NCBI RefSeq assembly: GCF_026914185.1
Contig: NC_070574.1
Location: forward strand, 434,001-498,000
Direction of reading: 5' to 3'
Origin: Puccinia triticina
Taxonomy: Eukaryota > Basidiomycota > Pucciniomycetes > Pucciniales > Pucciniaceae
DNA: 64,000 nucleotides
Shown: positions 1 to 10,925 of the stretch, one piece after another
Numbering within the stretch: position 1 is the first letter of the stretch
How the letters are laid out: every line of letters begins with the position of its first letter
Translations under genes and position numbers: made by a program
The notes under the pieces: model-generated
Told to the model about the DNA's origin: nothing
The model's input: the letters and a program-made list of their open reading frames with translations, nothing else
Database searches by the model: none

Positions 1-201
1 AAAACGAAATTGATGACTGCTTGTAAGTATATCTGCATTGTTGATTTCTCTCTCTTTCATTTTCTTTCATTGCCATGTGTTGAAATATTCCTTCCTTGAA
101 GTCTCTCTCCTATTTTGATTGGTCATACGTATCAACTATGGCTCTCCAACTTATTGCAGCATACCGCGCGTGAATTCACAGATTACTCAAGCAGACACTT
201 G
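1..201 (+). CDS. possible last coding exons of a gene entering from the left edge (partial)
   Basis: A good donor (GTAAGTAT) lies at 23 and a good acceptor (TTATTGCAG) ends at 159, defining a possible 137-nt intron. Reading through the junction gives about 20 codons ending in a stop near 201. The upstream part lies outside the window, so neither the frame nor the gene can be confirmed. The alternative is that this is chance sequence. No family is recognised. Confidence 0.2.
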
Positions 202-481
202 ACAGTCGCTGCAAAGAAGGTTTTATGTCTTCATGGCATATTCTGTTATGACTCAATGTGGCTGAACTTTGAGAAGTCCGAACATACAAGATTTGCCAAC
301 TACCACACAAATTTGCCTGCTACATAAGTATTGTCTTTTGCTTAAAGCTTGGACTATTTCTCAAATTTTCTGGTTTTCTTGACGGAGGGCAATGCCCTAT
401 TGTTCATATCCCTCCGCATGTTGCATCTCCACCACCCGGTGTCTGATTAGAATATTTGTGGAGTAGTAGATAGATCACCGG

Positions 482-1322
482 CTATTCTTGGTTTGCTGGT
501 CCTGGGGGCGACGGCTTTCCGGATGGGTCCCCGTTCTCAGCTCCTGGGGGCGCCGGCTTTCCGGATGGGTCCCCGTTCTCAGCTCCAGGGGGCGACGGCT
601 TTCCGGATGGGTCCCCGTTCTCAGCTCCTGAATGCGCATGTTGAGTATTTCCGTCGTTATTCATGCTGCCGGGTGAGTTCTGAGCGATCAGACTGCGAGT
701 GAGCCCGTATCCGAGAAGGCCCCCGACACCTACGGCAAGCGGGATACCGACGCCTATCCCAAGACCAGCGGCTCCGACGCTTTGGAGAACCGAGCAGACG
801 CTGCCCGCTCCAACCGAACCACCATAGGACGCCATCAAGGCCGCAGCTGGAGTTCCGGCGACGATGCCCTCAGCACCAAATCCTGCAGCCGCAACGGATG
901 CTTGAACGACGGCAGGGCCGCTGAGAGCTCCCAGAGCAGTGCCGCATCCAGCTATGATGCCGTTAGAGTTGCCTGTGTTGTAAAAATCAAGTCCAGGTGA
1001 GTTTGATTTCAGTATCGTCCGTTGCTGCATGCTTACCGTCCGAGGCCTTGGGTTCGACCTTGCAGCGGATATTTTTGTCGGGAGAGAAGCCGGCTATTTC
1101 CTTCAATAATGTGGATGGTTCGTGCTCGGCGCTGTCGATTTGAGTGTCGCCAACGTACATCCCCAGAAGTGAAACGTTTCTCTTTTCAATTTCGAGGACG
1201 ACCAGGTTCCTGAGGTCGGCCACGGTCGCAGTCTCCAAGCTGACAGTGATCTCAAACTGGAAGGGTGCGGTCTGCCCGCGCGAAGTCGGCAGGTCTCCGA
1301 AGCATTGGACGGTGGAAGGCAT
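482..1322 (-). CDS. interferon-induced 6-16 (ISG12-like) domain protein with ubiquitin-like N-terminus, two exons
   Basis: Exon 1 is 1037-1322 and exon 2 is 482-972; the 64-nt intron 973-1036 has donor GTAAGC and acceptor ACACAG, and joining restores one frame of 258 aa. Residues about 20-92 (motifs FQFEITVSLE, VADLRNLV, LLGMYVG) look like a ubiquitin-like beta-grasp segment; this is inferred from pattern only. Residues about 98-185 are Gly/Ala-rich and hydrophobic, with the GAGSVCSVLQSVGAAGLG block typical of the Ifi-6-16/ISG12 family, whose animal members are small membrane proteins of mitochondria or endomembranes. The C-terminus carries three copies of a 14-residue GAENGDPSGKP-type repeat. 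An isolated exon-2 reading frame starting at 1030 also exists, but the splice gives a longer continuous protein with good signals. Function in fungi is not known to me. No close neighbour suggests a pathway. Confidence 0.72.
501..628 (-). repeat. three tandem 42-bp repeats in a coding region
   Basis: Three nearly identical 42-bp units (about 501-542, 543-584 and 585-626) encode the C-terminal 14-residue repeats of the Ifi-6-16-like protein. The units differ at only one or two positions, including Ser/Ala at one codon, so the expansion is recent. The length keeps the reading frame. Confidence 0.9.
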
Positions 1323-2936
1323 TTTGTCTGGGTTTCTATGATTGTTTCGATAAGTGGTTGCTGTTTGGCTGATATCAGATGTTGGCGGCCAAGCTTTGAT
1401 TCGGTCGTGCCCCAGTGTATTTAAAGGGAATAAAAATGTGTGATTGACACCAGCACATGACAGAAAGATATATCCTTTGTTCTCCTCTCAAGTTGATATC
1501 GGGAGGGAACGAGAAGCATCAACAAGGGGAGATTGGCATTGCAGAAGAATGGAAGTTAATGGTACATGACAGTCAAAATATTCTAACATCTATCTTTGCC
1601 ATTGGGGGTAATTTTTGGAAGATGTTTGAAGATGGCTAGAAACGGCTGTGGTCAAGATGGGCAAGGCCTCCACACAGCCCTTCTAAATATAACATAAACA
1701 TGCTGGGGTGCCAAATCCAAAGCTCGCAAAACGGTCTCGCGCCTCGCTCTTGGACCAGGGATGATTGGTGGGGGTCGCCGGTGTGATTGCAAACACCTTG
1801 TGGGTTACTAACTTTTGCCCAACCTCCTATCAAACCAGAGTGGCCGGGTTTGCTGGGAACTTGGTCGGACTCGCCAGAAATGCATGTGGCACAAGCAGCC
1901 TTGCACTCGAACATGACACAGTCCCTGGAGACTTTGGGCTGACATTGCAAAGCAAGCCTCCTTAGACCCTAGCTATTTTGGGGTACTTGGTTTATTTTTT
2001 CTACAGCTCACCTATCACACGCGCTCCCATGTGATTACATAGCTCAATGTCAACAGAAGATGCTGGAGAAAAGAGTAGCAATCACTCCATCTCCAATGAT
2101 CCCCTCTACATTTAATGTAGAGAGAACTGGAACTGTGGAAACTGGGGTGCTGAGCACAGACCTTTTCTAGCTGTGTAAAATCCAAAGTTTGGGTGTTTTT
2201 GATGTTTTTTTTTTTTTTTTTTTTTTTGGAGTGAATGATGTGAGATGCCTCAAGTTCTCCATGTTGGACAGAAACAAGCCAATCCTCAACCTCAGAATCC
2301 AATTTAATCACTCAAAAGTTTTGGAAGCAAGAAATTATGCACTTTTGGAAATTCCACCCACCAAAATCTATAAGAATCTGGCTGCCCCCGCAAAAAGAGT
2401 GATGCAAGTCCCTCCTGCTGAGGGCTGTTGGAGGCTTGCTTTGTAAGACACCCCCCCCCCCCCCCCCCCCCCGCAGCAGTGAGGGACTTGATTACACCAC
2501 CCAGTCACTCAAATGTTGAACTAATGTTTGTCCCAAACATTTGCCCAACTTGTTTGGCCGGGTGACAAACATTGGTCCCTTTTTCATGTTGTGCTCAAAG
2601 GGGAACAATCCGTGAACTGGCTTGTCCAACCAGTCTTCAACATTTTTCATTCACCAAAGCAAGCCCATAAATATGCAAGCTTGACTGAGCCTCTCCAACA
2701 AGACTCAAAGCAGCTTACGTGTAAAGTCAGGGTCATGGCCTGAGAAGAATGGGATTTCTGCAATATGTTGTTGTATTTTGAATTCAGCATCCTGTAGCAC
2801 CTACAAGTAAGCATACTATAAAGGAATAAAAATGGGGCAAGTGGAGCCTACCTTATTGCCCATCATTCTTAAAAAAAACTGTGTCAAAAGTGGCATTATT
2901 GAGGTTTCTGAATGTGTTCCAAGAAACCCATTTTTA
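1323..2936. other. intergenic, no gene recognised; homopolymer tracts
   Basis: I see no spliced or single-exon gene here. The interval holds a poly-T run near 2202-2227 and a run of 22 C at 2451-2472, the latter preceded by a GCTGAGGG context also seen beside the G-runs near 21.04, 32.40 and 32.67 kb. Short open frames are unconvincing: low complexity and no splice signals. Confidence 0.6.
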
Positions 2937-3322
2937 GGCCCCGTTTGGAGCCAATATAAATATAGGTGACATAATCATTTGTAAATTCAGTAAAAAATAC
3001 AAAACTCAACATAAAGAATCCAATTTTTTTTTGTAGGAAACCTACAGTACTGGTCTCATCAACTATGAAGTCAGATTTAACTGATTCAGCCATCTTCAGC
3101 ACCATAATACCATTATATTGCTTTGTTTTGGTCAAAAGTGATATAATGGTACTACAGTACTGAATATGGCTGAATCAGTTGAATCTGGCTTCATAATTGA
3201 AGAGAACAGTATTTTAGGTTGCCTAGAAAAAATATTTGGAGGCTTTATGTTGAATTTTGTAGTTTTCACTGAATTAACCAATGATTATATCACCTATATT
3301 TATATTGGCTCCAAACAAAGCC
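2937..3322. mobile_element. foldback MITE, Tourist/Harbinger-like, with TTA target duplication
   Basis: The 386-bp element is almost one long inverted repeat. It starts GGCCCCGTTTGGAGCC and ends with the complement-type GGCTCCAAACAAAGCC, and is flanked by TTA on both sides (2934-2936 and 3323-3325). GGCC..GTTTGG ends with a 3-bp TTA duplication are the hallmark of Tourist-like MITEs of the PIF/Harbinger group. It has no coding capacity. A second copy of the same length lies at 37817-38382. Confidence 0.82.
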
Positions 3323-3325
3323 TTA

Positions 3326-4559
3326 GTCTCTGGAGGGGATTTGAGGGTTGTGAAAGGGGGGTGATGGTGGTCTGCCCCCACAAGCAATCTGCAATTCCTG
3401 TGACATATTGGCTAAATTTACAAGTGATTTCAACCTGATTGATGGCCTTTTTTGCAGTTTGAAAATGTCAGAATATGTAGGAAATCCTCAGGATTCTTAA
3501 GGTGCCATTGGCTTCTCAAATTATGGAGGTGTTGTGGTTCATCTGATGGGTTTTACGGGAGGGTGCTTGAGTTGCACCCCGCAAGCACAGGAGGGACTTG
3601 TGTCAAGTTTGGTAAATCCAATATTGCAGCAGTGCAGCCTGTTGCAGGCACCTGAGCAAAAAGATGGCAGGATTCAACTCCACAACATCAGGAGGCACAT
3701 CCTGGCTATGAGGCGCTCTAACCAATATAGCAGGCCAAATATGCATTGGAGGGCCCCCATAGACACTAGATTGCCTTGAAGTGTGGCCCAATTGTCCAGC
3801 TGTGACAAAAGCAGACACTAAACATTGGGGAAATCTTTGTCCAGCCTGTTTCAACCAAGGCCTTGAGCCCCAGAGGCAAGGTGAATTTGTTTGTGCAATA
3901 CACTCTCTGATCAAGGATTGGCTGGACAAACCAACACCAATCACAGAAAGTGAACTGGCAGTGTAGGGTTGCCTTGCACTGCACAGCAGAATGTGTGGAT
4001 CCAATCACAGAGGGCCAGGCTCACCCATGAGTTTTGGGCTGACCTGTTGGGTCTGGGGCTGGGCTTGGATCGGCTTTTGCCTCCAAAACTGAAATTCAAC
4101 CCAACAAACCACAGCCCCGCCCTGGTTTGTGGGGCAACCATGTTAGATTTTGGGTTGAGCTGCTGACCCAGCTACAGAGCTGCCCTGCTGGCGGGCAACC
4201 CTGAAACAAGCCACTCAATGCAAATCACTAATTTTCAGGGGCGCTCCTCCCAATCTGTGGTTTGCGGGGGGCTGGGGGCGTCAGCACTAGATTCTTTTCT
4301 CAGCAAACACAGTGTGGTCCAGCTTTGAATCCAGATTTATTCACCATGCCTGCAAGGTGCCACACCCAACCATCAGGCCCCCTCAAGTGCAAGAAGCGTG
4401 TTCTCTTGATATTAATGCTGGTATGCCCCATCCCATGCCAACTGATCACAAACAAAAGTTGCCTGAATATGAAGACAAAATTGAGATGGCCAGTGGACCC
4501 AGTCAAACAGACACTGGCCTCCTTTTGTATGCCTTAACGCTGCCAGCATATTTGGCTGG
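3326..4559. other. intergenic, no gene recognised
   Basis: Only short open frames are present, without splice partners or recognisable domains. A GGAGGGACTTGTGTCAAG stretch at about 3590-3607 matches one end of the 0.5-0.75 kb elements at 29142 and 36367, so part of this is old transposon debris. Confidence 0.5.
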
Positions 4560-4747
4560 GATGAGATCATCCCAGCTTAACTGGGATGCACTCAACCAAT
4601 TTGAAATGGGTTGATCTTGACCAATGTAATGTGATACCAAGGGCGGGGGCACCTTGGATTTATATTTCATCAGTCGAGATCTGATCAACCAAGTTTAAAT
4701 TGGTTGAGTTCATCCCAGTTTAACTTGGATAACCTCAACCCTTATGC
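4560..4747. repeat. foldback MITE-like inverted repeat of about 56-bp arms
   Basis: The left arm (about 4560-4617, containing ACTGGGATGCACTCAACC) is the reverse complement of the right arm (about 4684-4745, containing GGTTGAGTTCATCCCAGT). The loop is about 65 bp. No coding content was seen and a clear target duplication could not be assigned. Confidence 0.65.
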
Positions 4748-5854
4748 TGGCAGTGAGCTTCTGCCTTGTTTCCCTAAGGCTTCCCAAATCTTCTGGAAGC
4801 TCTCCTTGACCTCTTTTCTCTCAATCTTCTGCTCACACGCACTTGTGTTTGTCATGTTGTCTTATGGTCATGTACGCTTTGCCTACTACCTAGTAGACTT
4901 TGATTCATGGTGAGATTAGACTGTTGAATTTCCATTATGTTCTCTGATATGTGTGCACTCTGCTTGTGACAGTCTAGATGTTATGTATGTTCTTTCTAGA
5001 AGATTCTATGGCTTTCTGTTCAATATACTTCTCTCCCCCAATTCAGCCCTGTGTATCTAGTCTACTTCAACATGTAGCCTAGCCCTGAGCAATCACATCA
5101 TTGGCTGATCTTCCTCTTCTTCTCTGCTTCATCCTCTGCGCCACATCTGGTGAGCACCCCAACCTCTTGAGCCTCTGGGCTTCTCTCTGAGTTTTCACAT
5201 CTGAGTTTGTGCGTCCAACAGTCCAGATCCCAACACTTGCACACCTTCAACAAGAATTACACCATAAAAACTATACAAGCTCTTAAACCCACTCAACTCA
5301 GCCCCAAAAGAAGTGTCAAACAGCACACGCAACAGGAGATTTGGAGCTAATTCCAATCCAGTGGGGAAGGTCTGTTTAGCGTTTTTGAATGTTGATACAG
5401 ATATTAAAGAGAAGAGATGTAGGGCTTGCTAAAAGTGTGTGGGGAACAAAATAGCTCTGGATCAGACACCACATGAGCAATGCAGCACTTTTGAATCACA
5501 AACCAAGCAGACTTTGGTCCAAGTTTTGAAAATTTTGACTGCATTGAATCAGTGTTTTTTTTTTTTCAGCAAGCGATGTTGTGTGATCTTCTGACCAAGA
5601 TGGTGGTGACTGACAAGCAATCATTCAGATTCGTCAGTTACATAACCAGCATGAAAGACTGATGTGTCACTTATTAAGAACCAGTTTTGAGTGATCTGAG
5701 CCCGCTTCTGAAGAAGTGAGTATGTAGTGATCTTGTTTGAGGGGGTTTGTAGTTCGGGTGTTCGGGTGTGTCCCGGTGCTGTTCCGGGGGCTGGTTAAAT
5801 GGGCTGGTGCAGTGGTGGGGGTGGGGTCGTTTCCGTTTACCGTCTTCCGGCGAG
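4748..5854. other. intergenic and 5' flank of the phosphatase gene
   Basis: No gene is recognised. The last 100 bases before 5855 become GC-rich and probably include the 5' UTR of the phosphatase gene. I saw no convincing TATA box. Confidence 0.4.
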
Positions 5855-8800
5855 ATGGCCGACAGCGAGCGGCCCTTCCAGCACAGACACACCCCGCCAG
5901 CACCCCCAGTCCCGCCGAGGCCAAGCAGAACACTCCCCCAGCTGCCGCCGACGACCCCAAAACCACCGCCCAAGCCACCCAGGCCCCGCCAGCGCAGCCA
6001 CACCACGGCAGCCGAGCAGCAGCCACCCCCACAACCACCACCCAAACCACCGCCCAAACCACCCAAGCCCCACCCCGCCGGGCCACGCGCATACACCCCC
6101 CACAAACGAACCTCGATCGCATTCCCCAGCAGCCACCGAACACCCCCCAGCTACGACTCAGACGACGACGACACCGAAGAGGAGGAGGAGGAGGAGGAGG
6201 AGGAGGAGGAGGACTACCAGCCATACGGCTCATGCCCGCCCCCGCCCCTCCCGCCCCAGCTCAGCCCAACCCCAGCCCGCCCCCTCTCCCGGGCACTCTC
6301 CGGCAGCTGGCTCGACTCCCCGCTCAGCCACCCCCACTCCCCCCCGCCCAGGAACGAGCAGCAGCAACCCCGGCTGCAGGAGATGCCCGACCCCACCTTC
6401 GCCAACCGCCGCCCGCCCACGCTCAACCCGCCCGTCGCCATCCCCGTCGCCGCCCAGTTCTCCGCCTGGGCCCTCCGCGGAAACTGGCTGTGCACCGGCC
6501 ACCACTCCCTGCGCCTCTGGCACACCGCCTCCGGCGACTGTCTCGCCCACGTCAGCGCCCTCCAGGACATCAAGATCACCGCCATGGAGTTCAAGGCCGC
6601 GCCCAGACCCGCCCAGCGCGCCGACCCGGACCGCTTCGTCTGGTGCGGCACCAAGGACGGCCAGCTCTTCGAGTTCGACTGTCTCGAGCGCAGGATCGTC
6701 GACTCCCGCGCCGCCCTCCACTCCTCCGCCGTCGTCGGCCTCTTCCGATGCAAGGAGGGCGGGATGTGCTCGCTGGACGAGAGCGGCAAGGCCCAGATCT
6801 GGGCCTCCTCCTCCTCCTCCCCCGGGCCCTCCTCCTCCTCCTCCTCCTCACCCCCCGCTTCATCCCCCGTCCGCATCTCCGCCGCCCCCCGCACCCAGCG
6901 CGTGGCCGAAAAGACCACGTTCGCCAAGATGGTCTCGCACCGTCTATGGACCTCGTCGGGGCCCTCGGGCTCCAAGACCGCCCCCCTGGCCGCCCAGCGC
7001 GGACCCACGATCAGGGTGTACGACCCGGACCCCTCCTCGGCGTGGACGGCGACGCCGCGGCCGCTGGCGATCCCGGACTCGGTCGTCGGCCGGGCCGCCG
7101 TCGGCGCCGTCTGCGCCGCCGCCGTCGTGCCCTCGCGCCCCGAGCTGGTCTATCTGGGCCACGACTCCGGCCACGTGTCCGTCTGGGAAACCGCCCCCAA
7201 ACAACCCTCCTCGTCCCCCGCCGCCGGCGGGCCCAACGACTTCGGAAGGGCCCACGAAGCGGCCGACGACGCCATCCGGTTCAGGAAGATCGTCAAGCTC
7301 TCCAACTACCAGATCACCGCCATGGAGGGCGTCACCAAGTACCTCTGGGTCGGCTTCCGCACCGGCACCGTCTTCGTCTACGAGCCCGAGATCCACCCCG
7401 AACCGGCCCGCTCCAGCCTCGCCCCAACTAGCCCCGTTCCCCCCCGCACGCTCGGGCCCCAGAGGCCGCCCCCTCTCGATCCTGCCAGGTCTTGGAAGGT
7501 GCTTAAGGTGTGGCAGGCGCACAAGGAGGCCGTGCTCAAGATCATTGTCGATCCGTCGCTGCTGTGGGACGAGGTCAGTCGGCGTCCACTCCCTCTTTCT
7601 TCCTTCTCGTACTGACGATCTTGGGACGGGACGGGTGCAGGTGGGCAAGCTGCACGTGGCGACGACGAGCACGGACTGGCGGGTGAAGCTGTGGGACGGG
7701 ACGATGTCGGTGGACTGGCTGGCGGCGGAGATGCGCAAGCGGCAGAGCGAGTACTGCACCTACCGGCCCATCACCGCCCTCCTCTGTTCCTGGAACGTCG
7801 ACGCCTGTAAGCCGAACGACCTCGCCGGAACCTGCGATAACCTGAACTTCTTGGAGGACGTGCTCCGCTCTGCCGGCCCCTCGACGCCGGAGAAATCCCA
7901 CAACGACCAGCGCCCGTCGGCCTCTACTCCCGACCTCATCGTCTTCGGCTTCCAGGAAATGATCGACCTGGAGAACAAGAAGCTCACCGCGAGTCCGTCT
8001 TTCCTCTCTCTCTCTCCATCGCCTCTGCCAGCGCCGCCAGACCCCACGCTGACTTGGGCCGTTTTTTTTTTTGTAGAGACCGTGCTCCTGGGCGGGCGCA
8101 AGAAGGCGGCCGGGACGGAGAAGCTGTCGGACTCGGTCTCCCAGGTCTACCGCAAATGGCACGACAAGCTCGTCGCCACCGTCCGCACCTTCATGCCCCC
8201 GGACGACCCCTACGTGGTCATCCACACCGAGAACTTGGTCGGCGTGAGTCTCCTCCTCCTCCTCCTGTTTCCTGGGGGAAGAAGGGCTGACGTGAGGAGG
8301 ACGCGGACAGCTGTTTACGTGCGTGTTCGTCAAGTCGTCGGAGCGCGCTAAGATGCGCGACATCGCGGTGACCACGGTGAAGACGGGGATGAAGGGCCGA
8401 TACGGCAACAAGGTACTTTCCAGAGACAGATGTGTGCGTCTGAGCAGGGGGAGCTGAAGCTTGGTGTGTGTGTGTGTTGTGTGGTGACAGGGCGCGATCC
8501 TGGCCCGCCTGGTCATCGACGACTCATCGATCTGCTTCATCAACTGCCATCTCGCGGCAGGGCAGAAGCACGTGCGGCAGCGGAACTCGGACCTGATCGA
8601 CATCCTGGAGGAGAAGTCGTTCTTCCCGGACGCGCCGGAGCGGCCTGCGAGCAGCCAGCCCGCCCCGTGCTCGTCGACGGCGGGGGAGCTGGGCGGATGC
8701 AGCGAGGTGTATGTGGGGGGCGGGACGGGGGCGGCGATCGCCGACCACGAGATCTGCTTCCTCCAGGGCGACCTCAACTACCGCATCGACGCCGACCGCG

Positions 8801-9446
8801 ACACCGTCATCCGGGCCATCGCCGCCGGCCACCATCGCCAGCTGCTCGCCTTCGACCAGCTCCTCCTCGAGAAGTCCCGCAACCCCCTCTTCAGACTCCG
8901 CGCCTTCAACGAGCCCCCTATCCGCTTCCATCCCACCTACAAATACGACCCGTGAGTCCTTCCCCTCTCTCTCTCTCTGTGTGTGTGTGGGTGTAAGGGG
9001 CTGATGGGTGTGTGTGTGTGTGGGGGGACAATAGGGGCACGCATATGTACGACTCGTCCGAGAAGGCCAGGGTGCCCGCCTGGTGCGACCGGATCCTGTA
9101 CCGGACGCCGACGGAAGACAGCGACACGCTCTCGCCGCCGACGCTCTACATCCAAGCGGCGGCGCCGGGCTCGCCGCGGCCCGCCCCGTCCTTCCCGGTG
9201 CCCTCGCCGCTGCTCGCCCCGCCCTCGGCAGCCGAAGACCCCGGCCCGATCGTCGTCCCGCTCGACTACCGCAGATACGAGGTCAACATCTCCGACCATC
9301 GCCCCGTCTCCGCCGCCTTCCGCGTCCGCGTCAAGGCCGTCGTCCCCGGCCTTAAGCGCCGCACTAGGGACATCGTCGCCGACAAGTGGCGCGCCCAGCG
9401 CGCCCTCATCCTCGCCCACTCCCGCTCGTATTACGCCGACTTCTAG
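5855..9446 (+). CDS. type II inositol polyphosphate 5-phosphatase with N-terminal WD40 propeller, six exons
   Basis: Predicted exons are 5855-7573, 7641-7992, 8077-8243, 8311-8412, 8491-8951 and 9035-9446, all with GT-AG introns of 66-84 nt that keep frame; the product is 1070 aa. The ATG at 5855 (context GAGATGGCC) is preferred over an upstream in-frame ATG at 5768. Residues 1-200 are Pro-rich with a 12-residue Glu run near 110-125. Residues about 200-600 are WD40-like (LRLWHTASGDC, DGQLFEFD, HVSVWE, WRVKLWDG). The 5-phosphatase domain follows: SWNVDAC about 623, GFQEMIDLE about 677, GDLNYRI about 873, PAWCDRIL about 950 and SDHRPV about 1020, so all catalytic motifs are present. Such enzymes remove the 5-phosphate from phosphoinositides or inositol phosphates at membranes. 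The GC content is far above its surroundings. Confidence 0.9.
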
Positions 9447-10454
9447 CAGGTCGGGTGGCTCGGGGGCTTGTTGTGTATCCTTTTCGTGTACTCGTTATTC
9501 AGAGCTGCTTGTGTACTGTGTGTACTGTGTGTGCTCTGAACTCGGCCGCGTCTGTGGGCCCGTGTGTGCGCTTTGGAGCGCGCGCGGGGCGGCGCCGGGG
9601 CCGGGTGTGCTGAGCCCGCCGGCGGCCACGCTCGTCCCGCCAGGCAAGGAAGGAACACGGGGAAGCCCGGGTGCTGCGCGCTGCGCCGCCGATGGGCCCC
9701 TCCGAGGCCCTCCGTGGCCGGCCGCGGCCACTCTCTCGACACGGCTTGTCCTGCTTGCAACTGCCCCCCCTCTCGCTCTTCCTTCGCATCCGCTCGGCTA
9801 CTATTCAATGTGCCAGCCCCGGGCTGGAAGGCTGCGTTGGCCGGGTGGCTTCCGGGCTGACAACCCCGAGAGGGCTGTCGGCCCGCCAGAGGCTTGAGAG
9901 TTCAGCCCTGGTTTGTTAACCGGAGGCTAGCCCGGCACCAAATCCGGGCGGCCGATCAGGCTCGGTCGGGTCCACTCGCCTCAGCCCGGCAGCTTCACCC
10001 GACCCCGGGCTCGTCCGATCCTTTCTCCGGTCGTGGTGCTTCTCCCACGGCTCGCTTGCGGCGCACCACTGGCCTGGGAACGGCCCCTTCAAAGATATCT
10101 AGCCGGCGGCATAGTCGCCGGCATCCGTCTTCGGCCGCTCGCTCCATGAACTGTCCATCCCAAGCGCCCAGAATCCGTCCACACAGTCTGTCTTCGGCAC
10201 ATCATGCCTAATCATGCCCCCAACACTTTGTGTCTCCCACTGTATCAAGACATTCAATCCAAGCCCGCATTCTCATCGTCTCAAATGCCCCGGCTTTGGC
10301 TCGGGGCGGTCTGGTGCGGATGGCCTGCAACAGACATGAGAGGGAAACCCAACAGCTACCGTCAAGTCTGGACACCCAAAGCGTGGCTATTTAGCTAGCT
10401 AGAAAAAAGGCCGACGAGCGCGTAAGAATTGGCAACTTTGATTCGAGTGGTGTG
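9447..10454. other. GC-rich intergenic region, no gene recognised
   Basis: The first part should be the 3' UTR of the phosphatase gene. GC-rich sequence continues to about 10.2 kb, with overlapping short open frames in both directions that show no domain and look like compositional artefacts. The last 5 bases (GTGTG, 10450-10454) are the target duplication of the copia element. Confidence 0.5.
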
Positions 10455-10686
10455 TGAAGAGCGAAGATATCAGGATACTACTAGAAGTGATGGTAAAACT
10501 CCCCCAAGGGAAGAATATGATTTGCAAAGCATGTAGAGTATATATACAAGATTGATTATGTAATTGGGTTGATGAGTAAAACTGTGTAAAACCATAATGA
10601 AAGTATGTAGTAATGTATAATGTGATATAATGAAAATACGTAAAACCATGACAATGATGTAAGACCTAGAATGACCAATCATAACA
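10455..10686 (-). repeat. 3' LTR of the copia element (element sense)
   Basis: This 232-bp terminal repeat begins TG and ends CA on either strand. It is identical to 15615-15846 except at one position (about 10496: A here, C there). Confidence 0.95.
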
Positions 10687-10697
10687 CTCCCCCCCTC
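10687..10697 (-). promoter_or_regulatory. polypurine tract of the copia element
   Basis: On the element strand GAGGGGGGGAG lies immediately upstream of the 3' LTR. This is the position and composition expected for the plus-strand primer of reverse transcription. Confidence 0.75.
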
Positions 10698-10925
10698 AAC
10701 AACCCAGAAAGAAAAGGAAAATAGAAAACAAAAACGCGAAACACAATCCACAAAAAGAACAAGTAAGAAACACAAAATAATAGTAAGGGAACAGCAAAAA
10801 AATGGGAAGAAGAAGAGATATCGAGGGACGGAATTCAAGGGGAAAACGAGGTGTGAAGGAAGAAGACGACCATCGGAGAAAACCTGAGAGCGCCATGCCA
10901 AAAAAAAAAAATAAAGCATATTTGG

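Noticed and set aside
5737..8351. Long plus-strand open frames of 564 and 850 codons overlapping the phosphatase gene, and several minus-strand ones
   Set aside because: They are shadows created by GC-rich codon bias in the real gene. Their products are Arg/Pro- or Ala-rich without domains, and the phosphatase frame alone carries motifs and consistent introns.
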